64,000 bases of DNA from Roseomonas sp. AR75 (lineage in GTDB: Bacteria; Pseudomonadota; Alphaproteobacteria; Acetobacterales; Acetobacteraceae). Positions 45,435 to 53,820 of this stretch are shown here, piece after piece; within the stretch, counting starts at the first letter, position 1, and each line of letters begins with the position of its first letter. The stretch is taken from contig NZ_STGB01000003.1 in NCBI RefSeq assembly GCF_005222815.1, forward strand, positions 248,001 to 312,000, given 5' to 3'. Under the pieces are notes generated by a model. That model was not told the origin of the DNA and did no database searches. It saw nothing but the letters and a program-made list of their open reading frames with translations. The position numbers were made by a program, and so were the translations under genes.

Positions 45435-46778
45435 ATGCCGAAGGACGCACAGGGGCTGGCGATGACGGCCGCGTCTGACGACGCGGCGCTGGGCTTCGAC
45501 CGGGTGATCGATGGCTTCCTGCGCTACCGCTTCGACACCGGCGCGCGGCTGAAGGCGGCGCTGGCGCTCGACCCGCAGGCGCCGCTGCTGCAGGCGATGG
45601 CGGGCTACTCCGCGATGCTCGCCTACGACCGCGGCATGCTGCCGCGCGCAGAAGCCGCGCTGGCGCGCGCCGAGGCGCTGCCGGCCAATGCGCGGGAACG
45701 CGCGCATCTCGCCGCGCTGCGCGCCTGGAGCGGCGGCCGACCCGAAGCCGCGCTCGGCGTGTGGGAGCAGATCGTGGCGGAGCATCCGCGCGACATCCTC
45801 GCCTTCCGCCTGCACCACTTCACCGCCTTCTGGATGGGCGCGCCGGAGCGCATGCTGTCGCTCGTCGAGCGCATCCTGCCGCACTGGTCCGCCGACATTC
45901 CCGGCTGGGGCAGCGTGCTGGCTTGCCGTTGCTTCGCCAACGAGGAATGCGGCAACTACACCGTGGCCGAGCATGCCGGGCGGGATGCCGTGGCGCTCGA
46001 TCCCGGCGATCTCTGGGCGACGCATGGCGTGGCGCATGTGCTGGAGATGCAGGGCCGCCGCAGCGAGGGCATCGCCTGGCTGGATGCAGGTGAGCCGCAT
46101 TGGGCAGGCGGCAACAACCTGATGCATCATCTGTGGTGGCACCGCGCGATGTTCCATGTCGAGCGGCGCGAGTTCGATGCGGTGCTGGCGCTTTATGACC
46201 GCCGCTTCCGCGACCATGCCTCGCCGGTGACGCAGGCGATGCCCGATCTCTATATCGACGTGCAGAATGCCGCCTCGATGCTGTGGCGGCTGGAACGCCA
46301 GGGCGTGCCGGTTGGCGATCGCTGGACGGAACTGGCGGACAAGGCCGAGGCGCGTATCGGCGACACGCTTTCGGCCTTCACCCAGCCGCACTGGATGATG
46401 GCGCTGGCGGCGACGGGGCGGGAGGCGGCGGCGCAGCGCCTGCTGCAGTCGGTGGCGGAGGCGGGTCGCGGCAACACGGCGCATGCGGCCATCCTGCGCG
46501 ATGCCGCGCTGCCCGCCTGCCGCGCGGCGCTCGCGCATCGGCAGGGACGCTTCGCGGATGCAGTGAACGCGTTGCGGCCGGCGCTGGGCGACCTGCATCG
46601 CCTCGGCGGCAGCCACGCGCAGCAGGACGTGCTGGAGCAGCTTTTCCTCGATGCGGCGATGAAGGCGGGCCTCACGGAGGATGCGCGGATGCTGCTGGAG
46701 CGGGTCGCCGGCCGCCATCCTGTCCCGCCGGAAAAGCGCATCGGCTATGCGGATGGCGCGCGCCTCGTAATGCACTGA
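45435..46778 (+). CDS. TTC38-like tetratricopeptide repeat protein
   Basis: The 447-residue soluble protein is built of helical repeats. It matches the TTC38 family (known from animals, fungi and many proteobacteria) in the blocks LHHFTAFWMGAPERML, WATHGVAHVLEMQGR and GGNNLMHHLWWHRAM. The function of the family is unknown; the repeats suggest protein binding. The ATG at 45435 follows AGGAG. It is 13 bases downstream of the SDR gene and most likely in the same operon. Confidence 0.85.
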   Translation: MPKDAQGLAMTAASDDAALGFDRVIDGFLRYRFDTGARLKAALALDPQAPLLQAMAGYSAMLAYDRGMLPRAEAALARAEALPANARERAHLAALRAWSGGRPEAALGVWEQIVAEHPRDILAFRLHHFTAFWMGAPERMLSLVERILPHWSADIPGWGSVLACRCFANEECGNYTVAEHAGRDAVALDPGDLWATHGVAHVLEMQGRRSEGIAWLDAGEPHWAGGNNLMHHLWWHRAMFHVERREFDAVLALYDRRFRDHASPVTQAMPDLYIDVQNAASMLWRLERQGVPVGDRWTELADKAEARIGDTLSAFTQPHWMMALAATGREAAAQRLLQSVAEAGRGNTAHAAILRDAALPACRAALAHRQGRFADAVNALRPALGDLHRLGGSHAQQDVLEQLFLDAAMKAGLTEDARMLLERVAGRHPVPPEKRIGYADGARLVMH

Positions 46779-46796
46779 TCCGGAATGTTATGCATT

Positions 46797-46837
46797 TTGC
46801 CATACAATGTCGGGTGATCGTCTTACACTGTATGCAA
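46797..46837. promoter_or_regulatory. AT-rich control region with imperfect inverted repeat
   Basis: The 141-base gap 46779-46919 is clearly richer in A and T than the rest of the window. It contains an imperfect inverted repeat: TTGCCATACAATG at 46797-46809 and CACTGTATGCAA at 46826-46837, whose reverse complement is TTGCATACAGTG. The arms are separated by 16 bases, as expected for a dimeric regulator site or a hairpin. AGGAGA at about 46907 is a good ribosome site for the ATG at 46920. No regulator can be named. Confidence 0.4.
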
Positions 46838-46919
46838 CCGTGAGTTAGTGGCAGAAAAGTTCCTTTTTCCTAACAATTCCTGCTGAGCCGCTGATGACGC
46901 GGCGGCAGGAGAAAACGCC

Positions 46920-49253
46920 ATGACGATCGTCCCGACGACCACCACCCAGTATTTCTGGTTCGGCACCCGCTCTGTCGATTTCGCCCTGCCAGGCCCGAGC
47001 GGCGAGCAGTTGGAGTACCTGACCTCCAACGAGGATTTCGCGACCCGCACCTACAGCAATGGCACGACGGTCGACTTCACCGGCAGCGAGTGGAAGCAGT
47101 TCCTCGCCTTCACCGGCACCGCCGAGCAGATGGCGGCGCTTGGCGTGAACGTACTGGACGGCTCGGTGGACACCGCGCTTGCCGGCCAGGTGAACACCAC
47201 GGGCGACCTGCGCGTCGGCGAGGGCGTGGTGGCCTATAACATCGCCGACCTCAATGGCGGGCGGCTGGTGGATACCACCGGCACGCTGGACGATTCGGAC
47301 GATCCGTTCACCATCACCGGCCTTGCCCGTTCCGGCCCGGGCAAGCTCGACACCGCGACCATGGAAGCTGCCGACACCGGCAACCGGATCATGTTCTCCG
47401 ATGGCGTCGGCTTCGGCGTGATCGGCAATGCTGGCTTCGATCCAGGCGGCAACGCCTCGCGCCTGAACAACGGCGAGTCGATCAACTTCGAGGTCAAGCA
47501 GGGCAAGCAGCTTCTGATGGCCTCCTTCACCGTGCGCGTGAACGGCGCCGAGACGGCCGTGATCATCGACAGCGACGGCGCGACCATCGACGACACCAAT
47601 GGCGACCTGCAGGGCGGCTTCGTGCAGGACGACTCGGCCGGCGAGTTGAACCTCGGCGTGCTCGCGGACGGCACCAAGGTGACGATCAACTACGAGAACG
47701 AGACGATCTGGATCGACGGCAACGCCTTCGTCGGCGACCTCGGCGACATCGTCGCCTTCTTCGACGCCTTCCAGGCTGCGGGCTCGAACGACCTCACCAT
47801 CGGTTCGGTGTTCGATAACGCCGTCGGCTGGTCGGCCGACGACCTGGTGCTGGCAGCCGATGTCGTGCCGGACACCATCCCGCCCCTGCCCACCGCGAAT
47901 GCCATGATCTCCTTCGAGATCGACACCACGGCGCCGGATCGCGGCCTCTATGCGACGCTCGACATCGGCAAGAATGGGGTGGATGCGCGGGAGCTGCTGT
48001 CGACTTCCTCCTCGGACTTCTTCTTTGGCAGCGATCCGAACGCGGACCCCATGGGGAACCTAAACGGAACGGACACGCCGCTCAACATCTTCGATCTCAC
48101 GGTCTTCGGTCAGTTCGACTCGCGTATCGGCCTGCCGGACCGGTTCGGCAACACGCAACCCGGCGACCCGGACTTCCAGCAGCAGGAGGGCGGGCTGCGC
48201 AGCGGGAACGGTGGCGGCAGCGTCACCGGAGGCGGACTCGTGGTCGACTCCGGCAGTAACGCCGTGGCCGAGGACGGCACGCCCTATCAGCCCGGCGGCA
48301 ACTACGGTGACGAAGGCACCGGGAATCGCGAGTTCAACAACGGCGAGATCATGCGCTTCGAACTGGGCAGCAGCTTCGCCGGCGTCTCCGCGCTGCTCGA
48401 CTTCAAGTACGAGCCCGACTCGCATGACGGCATGGACGTCGTCGTCCGCCTGTTCTCCGGCGGCACACTGGTCGAGCAGGTTGCCATCGACCTCGATGAT
48501 GGCCTGGGCCTTGCCGACCGGGCGGTTTCCGGGGCAGGCACCTTCGACACTCTGGAGATCGTCGCGCTCGTCGACGCGGCGTCCAACCTTGCCCTCACCG
48601 ACCTCGACATCGACGCGATCGCCTCCTTCACGCCGGGCGCGGCGGACAGCTACGACCGCATCCGGCTGGATGTCCGGAACGACGGTGTGAACGAATTGGT
48701 GGATCGCGCCGGCGACGGCCAAGGCTTCATCAATACCGGCGCCAATCCCGAGTATCACCCGCTGGTGGACGGCGTGATCGTGGAGAACCTGCCCATCGGC
48801 GACGTCTTCACCTACTTCACGCTGGACGGCGACCCGACCGATGTGCGCTGGCGCAAGCCGGAGGGCATCTATTCGACCGGCGACGGCGACAACAACCGCG
48901 ACATCGACGGGCCGAATGGCGCGGTGACAATCTCCCTGAAGACTGGCGCCTCGTTGCCCGATGACGGCGACTCCAACCTCCTCGACGACCAACTCGCCTT
49001 CGCCTTTGGCGGAACGCTGGGCTTTACCGCCTTCGGCAATGGAGAGACCGCCAATTTCGAGTTCTATGCCGGCGGCAACCTGATCCTGGAGACGTCGCTG
49101 CTGAACAACACGGGCAGCAACATCACCAGCGTGAACCTCGACGACCTGACCGGCTACGATGGGCAGGCCTTCGACACGCTGCGGGTCTCGGCCCCCACCT
49201 CGGCCGATCAGTTCAACCTGCAGGACATCACCTTCAACGTCTTCGCGTTCTGA
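46920..49253 (+). CDS. Acidic 777-aa protein of three related beta-rich modules, probably secreted
   Basis: I do not recognise a named family. The protein is strongly acidic, rich in Asp, Gly, Asn and Thr, with no N-terminal signal peptide and no cysteine. Three segments share a pattern: residues about 155-312, 437-570 and 655-777. Each holds an (N/G)NGExxxFE motif (NNGESINFE at 183-191, NNGEIMRFE at 473-481, GNGETANFE at 706-714). Two end with FDTLxI/V and a later L-x-D-I-x-F/A element, and the first has a similar closing strand. The C-terminus (LQDITFNVFAF) ends in aromatic residues, as many type I secretion substrates do, but there are no GGxGxD calcium repeats. Secreted surface or matrix protein is an inference. 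Codon use is less GC-rich than in the neighbours, and no transporter gene is adjacent. Confidence 0.75.
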   Translation: MTIVPTTTTQYFWFGTRSVDFALPGPSGEQLEYLTSNEDFATRTYSNGTTVDFTGSEWKQFLAFTGTAEQMAALGVNVLDGSVDTALAGQVNTTGDLRVGEGVVAYNIADLNGGRLVDTTGTLDDSDDPFTITGLARSGPGKLDTATMEAADTGNRIMFSDGVGFGVIGNAGFDPGGNASRLNNGESINFEVKQGKQLLMASFTVRVNGAETAVIIDSDGATIDDTNGDLQGGFVQDDSAGELNLGVLADGTKVTINYENETIWIDGNAFVGDLGDIVAFFDAFQAAGSNDLTIGSVFDNAVGWSADDLVLAADVVPDTIPPLPTANAMISFEIDTTAPDRGLYATLDIGKNGVDARELLSTSSSDFFFGSDPNADPMGNLNGTDTPLNIFDLTVFGQFDSRIGLPDRFGNTQPGDPDFQQQEGGLRSGNGGGSVTGGGLVVDSGSNAVAEDGTPYQPGGNYGDEGTGNREFNNGEIMRFELGSSFAGVSALLDFKYEPDSHDGMDVVVRLFSGGTLVEQVAIDLDDGLGLADRAVSGAGTFDTLEIVALVDAASNLALTDLDIDAIASFTPGAADSYDRIRLDVRNDGVNELVDRAGDGQGFINTGANPEYHPLVDGVIVENLPIGDVFTYFTLDGDPTDVRWRKPEGIYSTGDGDNNRDIDGPNGAVTISLKTGASLPDDGDSNLLDDQLAFAFGGTLGFTAFGNGETANFEFYAGGNLILETSLLNNTGSNITSVNLDDLTGYDGQAFDTLRVSAPTSADQFNLQDITFNVFAF

Positions 49254-49317
49254 TCCCGGCAGAGCGAAAAATCGGGGAGGGGGCGATCTCCTCCCCGTAC
49301 ATCTGCCGCGGCGCGGT

Positions 49318-50427
49318 TCACCCCGCGCCGGCCGCCAACACCCTGCCGAACAGCGGCACCGCTTCCACCAACTCCGCAGCGCGCACACATTCGCGCGGCG
49401 TATGCGCCAGGCCCACATCGCCCGGCCCCAGCACCAGGCAGGGTGCCAGCGCCTGCAACTCGCTGGCATCGGTGCCGTAGGGCGCCGTGCGCGGCGGCTT
49501 GCCGCTGAGCTTCACGCCGAAGGCCACCAGCGGGTGATCTGCCGGCAGTTCGGGCGGGCGGCCTTCCCACTGCTCCTGCAAGTCGAGACCGGCATCCTTC
49601 GCCGCAGCGCGCACCGCTTCCACCACAGGTGTGGGATCCACCTTGGCGCTGTAGCGGAACTTGATATGCGCGGTCGCCTTCGCCACCGTCACGTTCAGCG
49701 CCGTGCCGTGGTTGTCCAGCACCAGGTTGAAGTCGGAAAAGGGCGGGTCGTACTCCGCATCCTGCAGCGACGCATCGCTGCGCAGCCGGTCGAAGACGCC
49801 GCGCATCGCCGCCAGGAAGGGCAGCAGCTTCCAGTTGGCGTTCTCGCCCTTGCCGGTGGAGGAATGCGCCTGCACGCCGCGCGCGATCGCCATGAAGGCG
49901 ATATGGCTGCGATGGCCGCGCACCGGCGCCAGGCTGGTGGGCTCCGCCACGATGATGCCCTTGAGACCGAGCGACTTCGCGAGCGCGCTGTCCTTCGCGA
50001 TGCGCGCGGCGCCGGCCTTGGTGGTCTCCTCATCCGACGTGATCAGCAGCGTCGCCGGCACGTCCTTCGGCGCCTGCTGCGCGGCGACGATGGCTGCCGC
50101 GACCTGCCCCTTCATGTCCACGCTGCCGAGGCCGTGCAGCAGCCCCGCCTCGTCCAGAAGCGGCGCCCAGGGGTCGCTCTCCCATCCCGTCGCCGGCACC
50201 GTGTCCATATGGCCCGACAGGGCATAGCCGCCCTTTGGCCCCCTGTGCGCCACCAGCGCGCGCTTCGCGACGCCGTTCGCGTCCACGTAGTCCAGCCGCT
50301 CCAGATCGAAGCCGCCGAGCTCGCGCTCGATCCGGTCGGCGACCGGGAGGTTGGAGACGAAGCTGCGGCTGTCGATCGCGACGAGCTCCGCGGCGAGCTT
50401 GAGGACGGGGTCTGTCAGGTCTGGCAT
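49318..50427 (-). CDS. M20 family deacylase, acetylornithine deacetylase-like
   Basis: The 369-residue zinc enzyme resembles ArgE, which removes the acetyl group from N-acetylornithine. It has His and Asp in LSGHMDTVPA, the bridging Asp in GLGSVDMKGQ, the Glu pair in TSDEETTKAGA, a downstream Glu in AEPTS and a late His in AHTPRE. There are no arginine biosynthesis genes nearby, so the substrate could be another N-acyl amino acid. The divergent gene at 50478 encodes a PLP enzyme. Confidence 0.85.
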   Translation of the reverse strand: MPDLTDPVLKLAAELVAIDSRSFVSNLPVADRIERELGGFDLERLDYVDANGVAKRALVAHRGPKGGYALSGHMDTVPATGWESDPWAPLLDEAGLLHGLGSVDMKGQVAAAIVAAQQAPKDVPATLLITSDEETTKAGAARIAKDSALAKSLGLKGIIVAEPTSLAPVRGHRSHIAFMAIARGVQAHSSTGKGENANWKLLPFLAAMRGVFDRLRSDASLQDAEYDPPFSDFNLVLDNHGTALNVTVAKATAHIKFRYSAKVDPTPVVEAVRAAAKDAGLDLQEQWEGRPPELPADHPLVAFGVKLSGKPPRTAPYGTDASELQALAPCLVLGPGDVGLAHTPRECVRAAELVEAVPLFGRVLAAGAG

Positions 50428-50477
50428 GCCCGGAGCCTCGCTTGCCCGGGGCAGCGCCGCAAGGGAGAGTGCCCCCC

Positions 50478-51596
50478 ATGCAGAGCTACCTCGACCCCCG
50501 CACCGGCCGGACCTGGCCGCTCGACCAGCCGCGCTGGAGCGGCGACGCCCGCGAGCCCCTGATGCTGACGCCCCGCAAGGGAATCTCCCGCGAAGACATC
50601 GCGCGGAACGAACGAAACATCTGGCGCTACGCCGCCGCCTTCCCCTTCGCCCCCAAGGCGCCGATCAGCATGGGCGAGGGCTGCACCCCGCTGGTGGAGC
50701 GCGCGCTGCCGGGCGGCACGGCACTGCTGAAATGCGAATGGTTCATGCCGACCGGCAGCTTCAAGGATCGCGGCGCGTCCGTGATGCTGTCGCTGCTGCG
50801 CGACCAGGGCATTTCGAGCGTTCTGGAGGACTCCTCGGGCAATGGCGGCGCGGCGGTCAGCGCCTATGCCGCCGCCGGCGGGATGGCCGCGACCATCTTC
50901 GTCCCGGCCAGCACCAGCCCCGCCAAGACCGTGCAATCGCGCGCGGCGGGTGCCGCGATCGAGCTGATCCCCGGCTCTCGCCAGGACTGCGCCGACGCCG
51001 CGCTGAACAAATCGAACGAAGTGTTCTACGCCAGCCACAACTGGCATCCCTTCTTCCTGGAAGGCACCAAGACCCTCGCCTACGAACTCTGGGAGGATTT
51101 ATCGTACGTCGCCCCGGACAACGTGATCGTGCCCTGCGGGGCGGGCTCCAACGTGCTGGGCTGCTGGCTCGGCTTTTCCGAACTGCTGCGCGCCGGGCAG
51201 ATCGCGAAGCTCCCACGCATATTCGCGGCGCAGCCGGCCAATTGCGGCCCCATCGCGCGGGCGGCCCTCGGCCTGCCGGCGGAACCGGCAAAGCCGACCA
51301 TCGCGGAGGGCACCGCCATCGCCCAGCCGCTGCGCCTGCCGGAATGCCTGACGGCGATGCGCGAAAGCGGCGGCGGCGCGGTGCTGCTGGAGGAAGCGGA
51401 GATCGCGGAAGCCTCGCTCGCGCTGGCCCGCACAGGCATCTATGTCGAGCCCACCTGCGCCCAGGCCGCGGCAGCCTTCGGCAAGCTGCGCAACGGCGGA
51501 CGGATCGGCCCGGCGGAAACCACCGTCGTCGTGCTGACCGGCACCGGCCTCAAATCCACGCCGCGCTACGCGGAGATGCTGGGTCTCGCGCTGTGA
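50478..51596 (+). CDS. PLP-dependent threonine synthase-like enzyme
   Basis: The 372-residue fold-type II PLP enzyme has the cofactor Lys96 in PTGSFKDRGA, the substrate loop EDSSGNGGAAVS, and the phosphate-binding glycine stretch VPCGAGSNVLG. This matches threonine synthases and threonine dehydratase-like relatives. There is no homoserine pathway gene nearby, and it is coupled (GTGA) to a D-threonine-aldolase-like gene, so it may act in catabolism of a hydroxyamino acid rather than in threonine synthesis. An AAGGGAGA motif precedes the ATG at 50478. Confidence 0.8.
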   Translation: MQSYLDPRTGRTWPLDQPRWSGDAREPLMLTPRKGISREDIARNERNIWRYAAAFPFAPKAPISMGEGCTPLVERALPGGTALLKCEWFMPTGSFKDRGASVMLSLLRDQGISSVLEDSSGNGGAAVSAYAAAGGMAATIFVPASTSPAKTVQSRAAGAAIELIPGSRQDCADAALNKSNEVFYASHNWHPFFLEGTKTLAYELWEDLSYVAPDNVIVPCGAGSNVLGCWLGFSELLRAGQIAKLPRIFAAQPANCGPIARAALGLPAEPAKPTIAEGTAIAQPLRLPECLTAMRESGGGAVLLEEAEIAEASLALARTGIYVEPTCAQAAAAFGKLRNGGRIGPAETTVVVLTGTGLKSTPRYAEMLGLAL

Positions 51597-52705
51597 CCGG
51601 CCTGCTGGATCTGCCCACACCCTGCCTGCTGCTCGACCTCGACATCCTCGAGCGCAACGTCGCCCGCATGGCGACGGCCATGGCGCGGCATCCCGGCGTG
51701 ATCCTGCGACCGCACATGAAGACGGCCAAGAACGCCCAGGTCGCGGAGATGGCGGCACCCGGCAAGGGCCCGATCACCGTCAGCACGCTGGCGGAGGCGC
51801 GCTATTTCGCCGACCACGGCTTCCGCGACCAGATCTACGCCGTCGGCATCGTGCCGGCGAAGCTCGATGCCGTTGCAGCACTCAACGCCGCGGGCAATGC
51901 GGTGAAGGTCATCACGGACGACCTCGACACCGCTGGCGCCATCGCCGCGCATCCCGGGAAGCTGGAAGCACTCATCGAGGTGGATGTGGGCGAGGCGCGT
52001 GCCGGCGTCGCACCCGACAGCGACGAGCTGCTCGCCATCGGCGCCGCGCTCGGCCCGCGCCTGGCGGGCGTCGCTTCCCATTCCGGCCATTCCTATGCCG
52101 GGCGGAGCGCGGCGGAGATGGCCGCCATCGCGGAGGCGGAACGCGCCGGCGTGGTGCGCGCGGCGGCGCGCCTGCGCGCCGCCGGCCATGCGGTGCGGAT
52201 CGTCTCGGCCGGCGCCTCCCCCACCGCGCTCTACGCTTCGCATCTGGAGGGCGTCACGGAGATGCGCGCCGGCGTCTACATGCTCGGCGACCTGTTCCAG
52301 GGCCAGATCGGCACCCACCCGCTGGAGGACATCGCCGTCACGGTGCTCGCCAGCGTCATCGGCCGCTATCCCGCACGGGGCACGGTGCTGCTGGATGCCG
52401 GCGCGCTCGCGCTGTCGAAGGACCGCAGCACCCAGAACGCGCCGCGCGACTGGCAATTCGGCCGCGTGCTGGACCTCGAAGGAAAACCCCTGCCTGGGGA
52501 GGCGATGGTGGTGCGCGTGCACCAGGAGCATGGCGAGGTCCGCGCCGCCGGTGACACGCCCCTGCCCTTCGACAAGCTGCGGGTCGGCGCCCGGCTGCGC
52601 ATCGCGCCGAACCATGCCTGCCTCACCGCCGCGGCGCATGACCGCTACCATGTGCTGCGCGGCGGACGGGTCGTCGCGGAGTGGTTGCGCTGCAACTATT
52701 GGTAA
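51593..52705 (+). CDS. D-threonine aldolase/DSD1-like PLP enzyme
   Basis: This 370-residue protein has an alanine-racemase-type barrel with the PLP Lys43 in RPHMKTAKNAQ and a C-terminal beta domain. The metal-binding motif of the D-threonine aldolase/D-serine dehydratase (DSD1) family, His-x-Cys followed by Asp, is present in PNHACLTAAAHD. It should cleave or dehydrate a D-3-hydroxyamino acid; the exact substrate is unknown. It starts at a GTG that overlaps the stop of the threonine synthase-like gene, so the two products are probably made together. Confidence 0.85.
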   Translation: MTGLLDLPTPCLLLDLDILERNVARMATAMARHPGVILRPHMKTAKNAQVAEMAAPGKGPITVSTLAEARYFADHGFRDQIYAVGIVPAKLDAVAALNAAGNAVKVITDDLDTAGAIAAHPGKLEALIEVDVGEARAGVAPDSDELLAIGAALGPRLAGVASHSGHSYAGRSAAEMAAIAEAERAGVVRAAARLRAAGHAVRIVSAGASPTALYASHLEGVTEMRAGVYMLGDLFQGQIGTHPLEDIAVTVLASVIGRYPARGTVLLDAGALALSKDRSTQNAPRDWQFGRVLDLEGKPLPGEAMVVRVHQEHGEVRAAGDTPLPFDKLRVGARLRIAPNHACLTAAAHDRYHVLRGGRVVAEWLRCNYW

Positions 52706-52755
52706 CGCTTTGAGCATGCTGCGGTGCGGCGCGCCGTGGCAAGCTACGCCTTGCC

Positions 52756-53169
52756 ATGATGCATCTCGCGCGCCGCTCGGTGCTCGCCGTGCCGATGCTG
52801 GCCCTGCCCGGCATCGCGAAGGCCGCGCCGCTCCCGGTTCCGCCCTTCCGTGACTGGATCGGCCGCACCGCGCGGCTGCGCGGCGATGGCGGCGCCGCGC
52901 GCCTGCTGCTGACGCAGGACGGCACGGGCCAGATGGCGGTGCGGCTGCTGCTGTTCTGCCGCACCCTTCCGGTGCGCGACTGGCAACTCGGGCCGGACGG
53001 CGCCTCGCTGCGCTACCGGCGCGTCTCCGCGCTGGACAGTAGCCGCCTGATCGCCGGGGAGGCGCGCATCCTGCCTGGCGCGCAGCGCCTGCTCTGGGTC
53101 GAGGCGGCCCCGCACGAGGCCGAGTTCGAAGGCTTCGACGCGCCGGACGCCGCCGGTCGCTGCGCCTGA
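52756..53169 (+). CDS. Small exported hypothetical protein, 137 aa
   Basis: The protein begins with a signal peptide (MMHLARRSVLAVPMLALPG) and a likely cleavage after AKA. The mature part of about 110 residues has mixed strands and helices, with two cysteines (FCRTLP and the near-terminal GRCA). I do not recognise a family. It lies 50 bases after the aldolase-like gene and converges on the TRIC gene with no gap between stop codons. Confidence 0.55.
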   Translation: MMHLARRSVLAVPMLALPGIAKAAPLPVPPFRDWIGRTARLRGDGGAARLLLTQDGTGQMAVRLLLFCRTLPVRDWQLGPDGASLRYRRVSALDSSRLIAGEARILPGAQRLLWVEAAPHEAEFEGFDAPDAAGRCA

Positions 53170-53817
53170 TCAGCGGCGGTCGGGATAGTCCCGCGCGGGG
53201 CGGGACTTGTACGCCGGCAGCGACCAACCCCGCGCGATCGCCGCCGCCCGGATCGCGAAGCCGATCAGGATGCCGGAAACCAGCGCCACGTCGCGCGGCA
53301 GCGGCGCCAGGCGCAGCGCCACATAGGTCACCGCGGCGGCGGCGGCGGCCGTGATGTAGATCTCCCGCCGCAGGATCAGCGGCAGCTCGTTGCAGATCAC
53401 GTCGCGCAGGATGCCGCCCGCCGTCGCAGTCACCACGCCCAGCAGCACCGCGGCCCAGGGATCGGCGCCCGCGATCAGCGCGATCTCGGCCCCGATCACC
53501 GCGTAGAGCGCCATGCCGACGGCATCCACCCAGAGCAGGGCGCGGAAGCGGCTTTCGACGAGATGAGCCGTGAAGAACACCACCAGCGCCGCGGCGGCGG
53601 CGATCGCCAGCAGTTCCGGATGCGCCAGCCAGAACACCGGCGTGCGGCCCAGCAGCAGGTCGCGCATGGTGCCCCCGCCAAAGCCGGTGACGCAGGCGAT
53701 CAGCATAAAGCCGACGGCGTCCATCTGCTTGCGGCTGGCCACGAGCGCGCCGGAGGCGGCGAAGGCGGCGATGCCGATCCAGTCCAGCAGCCGAAGCGCC
53801 GCATCCAGCGCGTCCAA
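53170..53817 (-). CDS. TRIC family cation channel (UPF0126)
   Basis: The 215-residue inner-membrane protein has seven hydrophobic helices in two related halves. Each half has the family glycine-arginine motif: VTGFGGGTMRDLLLG in the first, and VTATAGGILRDVICNELP in the second. Prokaryotic TRIC channels are trimeric and conduct monovalent cations. The gene ends three bases after the MFS stop region begins the next frame, that is, the MFS gene's stop is three bases upstream of its start. Confidence 0.9.
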   Translation of the reverse strand: MDALDAALRLLDWIGIAAFAASGALVASRKQMDAVGFMLIACVTGFGGGTMRDLLLGRTPVFWLAHPELLAIAAAAALVVFFTAHLVESRFRALLWVDAVGMALYAVIGAEIALIAGADPWAAVLLGVVTATAGGILRDVICNELPLILRREIYITAAAAAAVTYVALRLAPLPRDVALVSGILIGFAIRAAAIARGWSLPAYKSRPARDYPDRR

Positions 53818-53820
53818 GCG

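Noticed and set aside
45126..46775. 549-codon minus-strand frame opposite the TPR gene
   Set aside because: It is His/Arg-rich antisense of a well-recognised gene and has no family features.
48060..49469. 469-codon minus-strand frame opposite the three-module protein
   Set aside because: The plus-strand protein has repeated modules, a ribosome site and balanced composition; the opposite frame has neither a good start nor a domain.
50478..51596. Naming the gene thrC
   Set aside because: It has a threonine-synthase-like fold, but the context points away from the homoserine pathway and fold-type II enzymes are hard to tell apart by eye.
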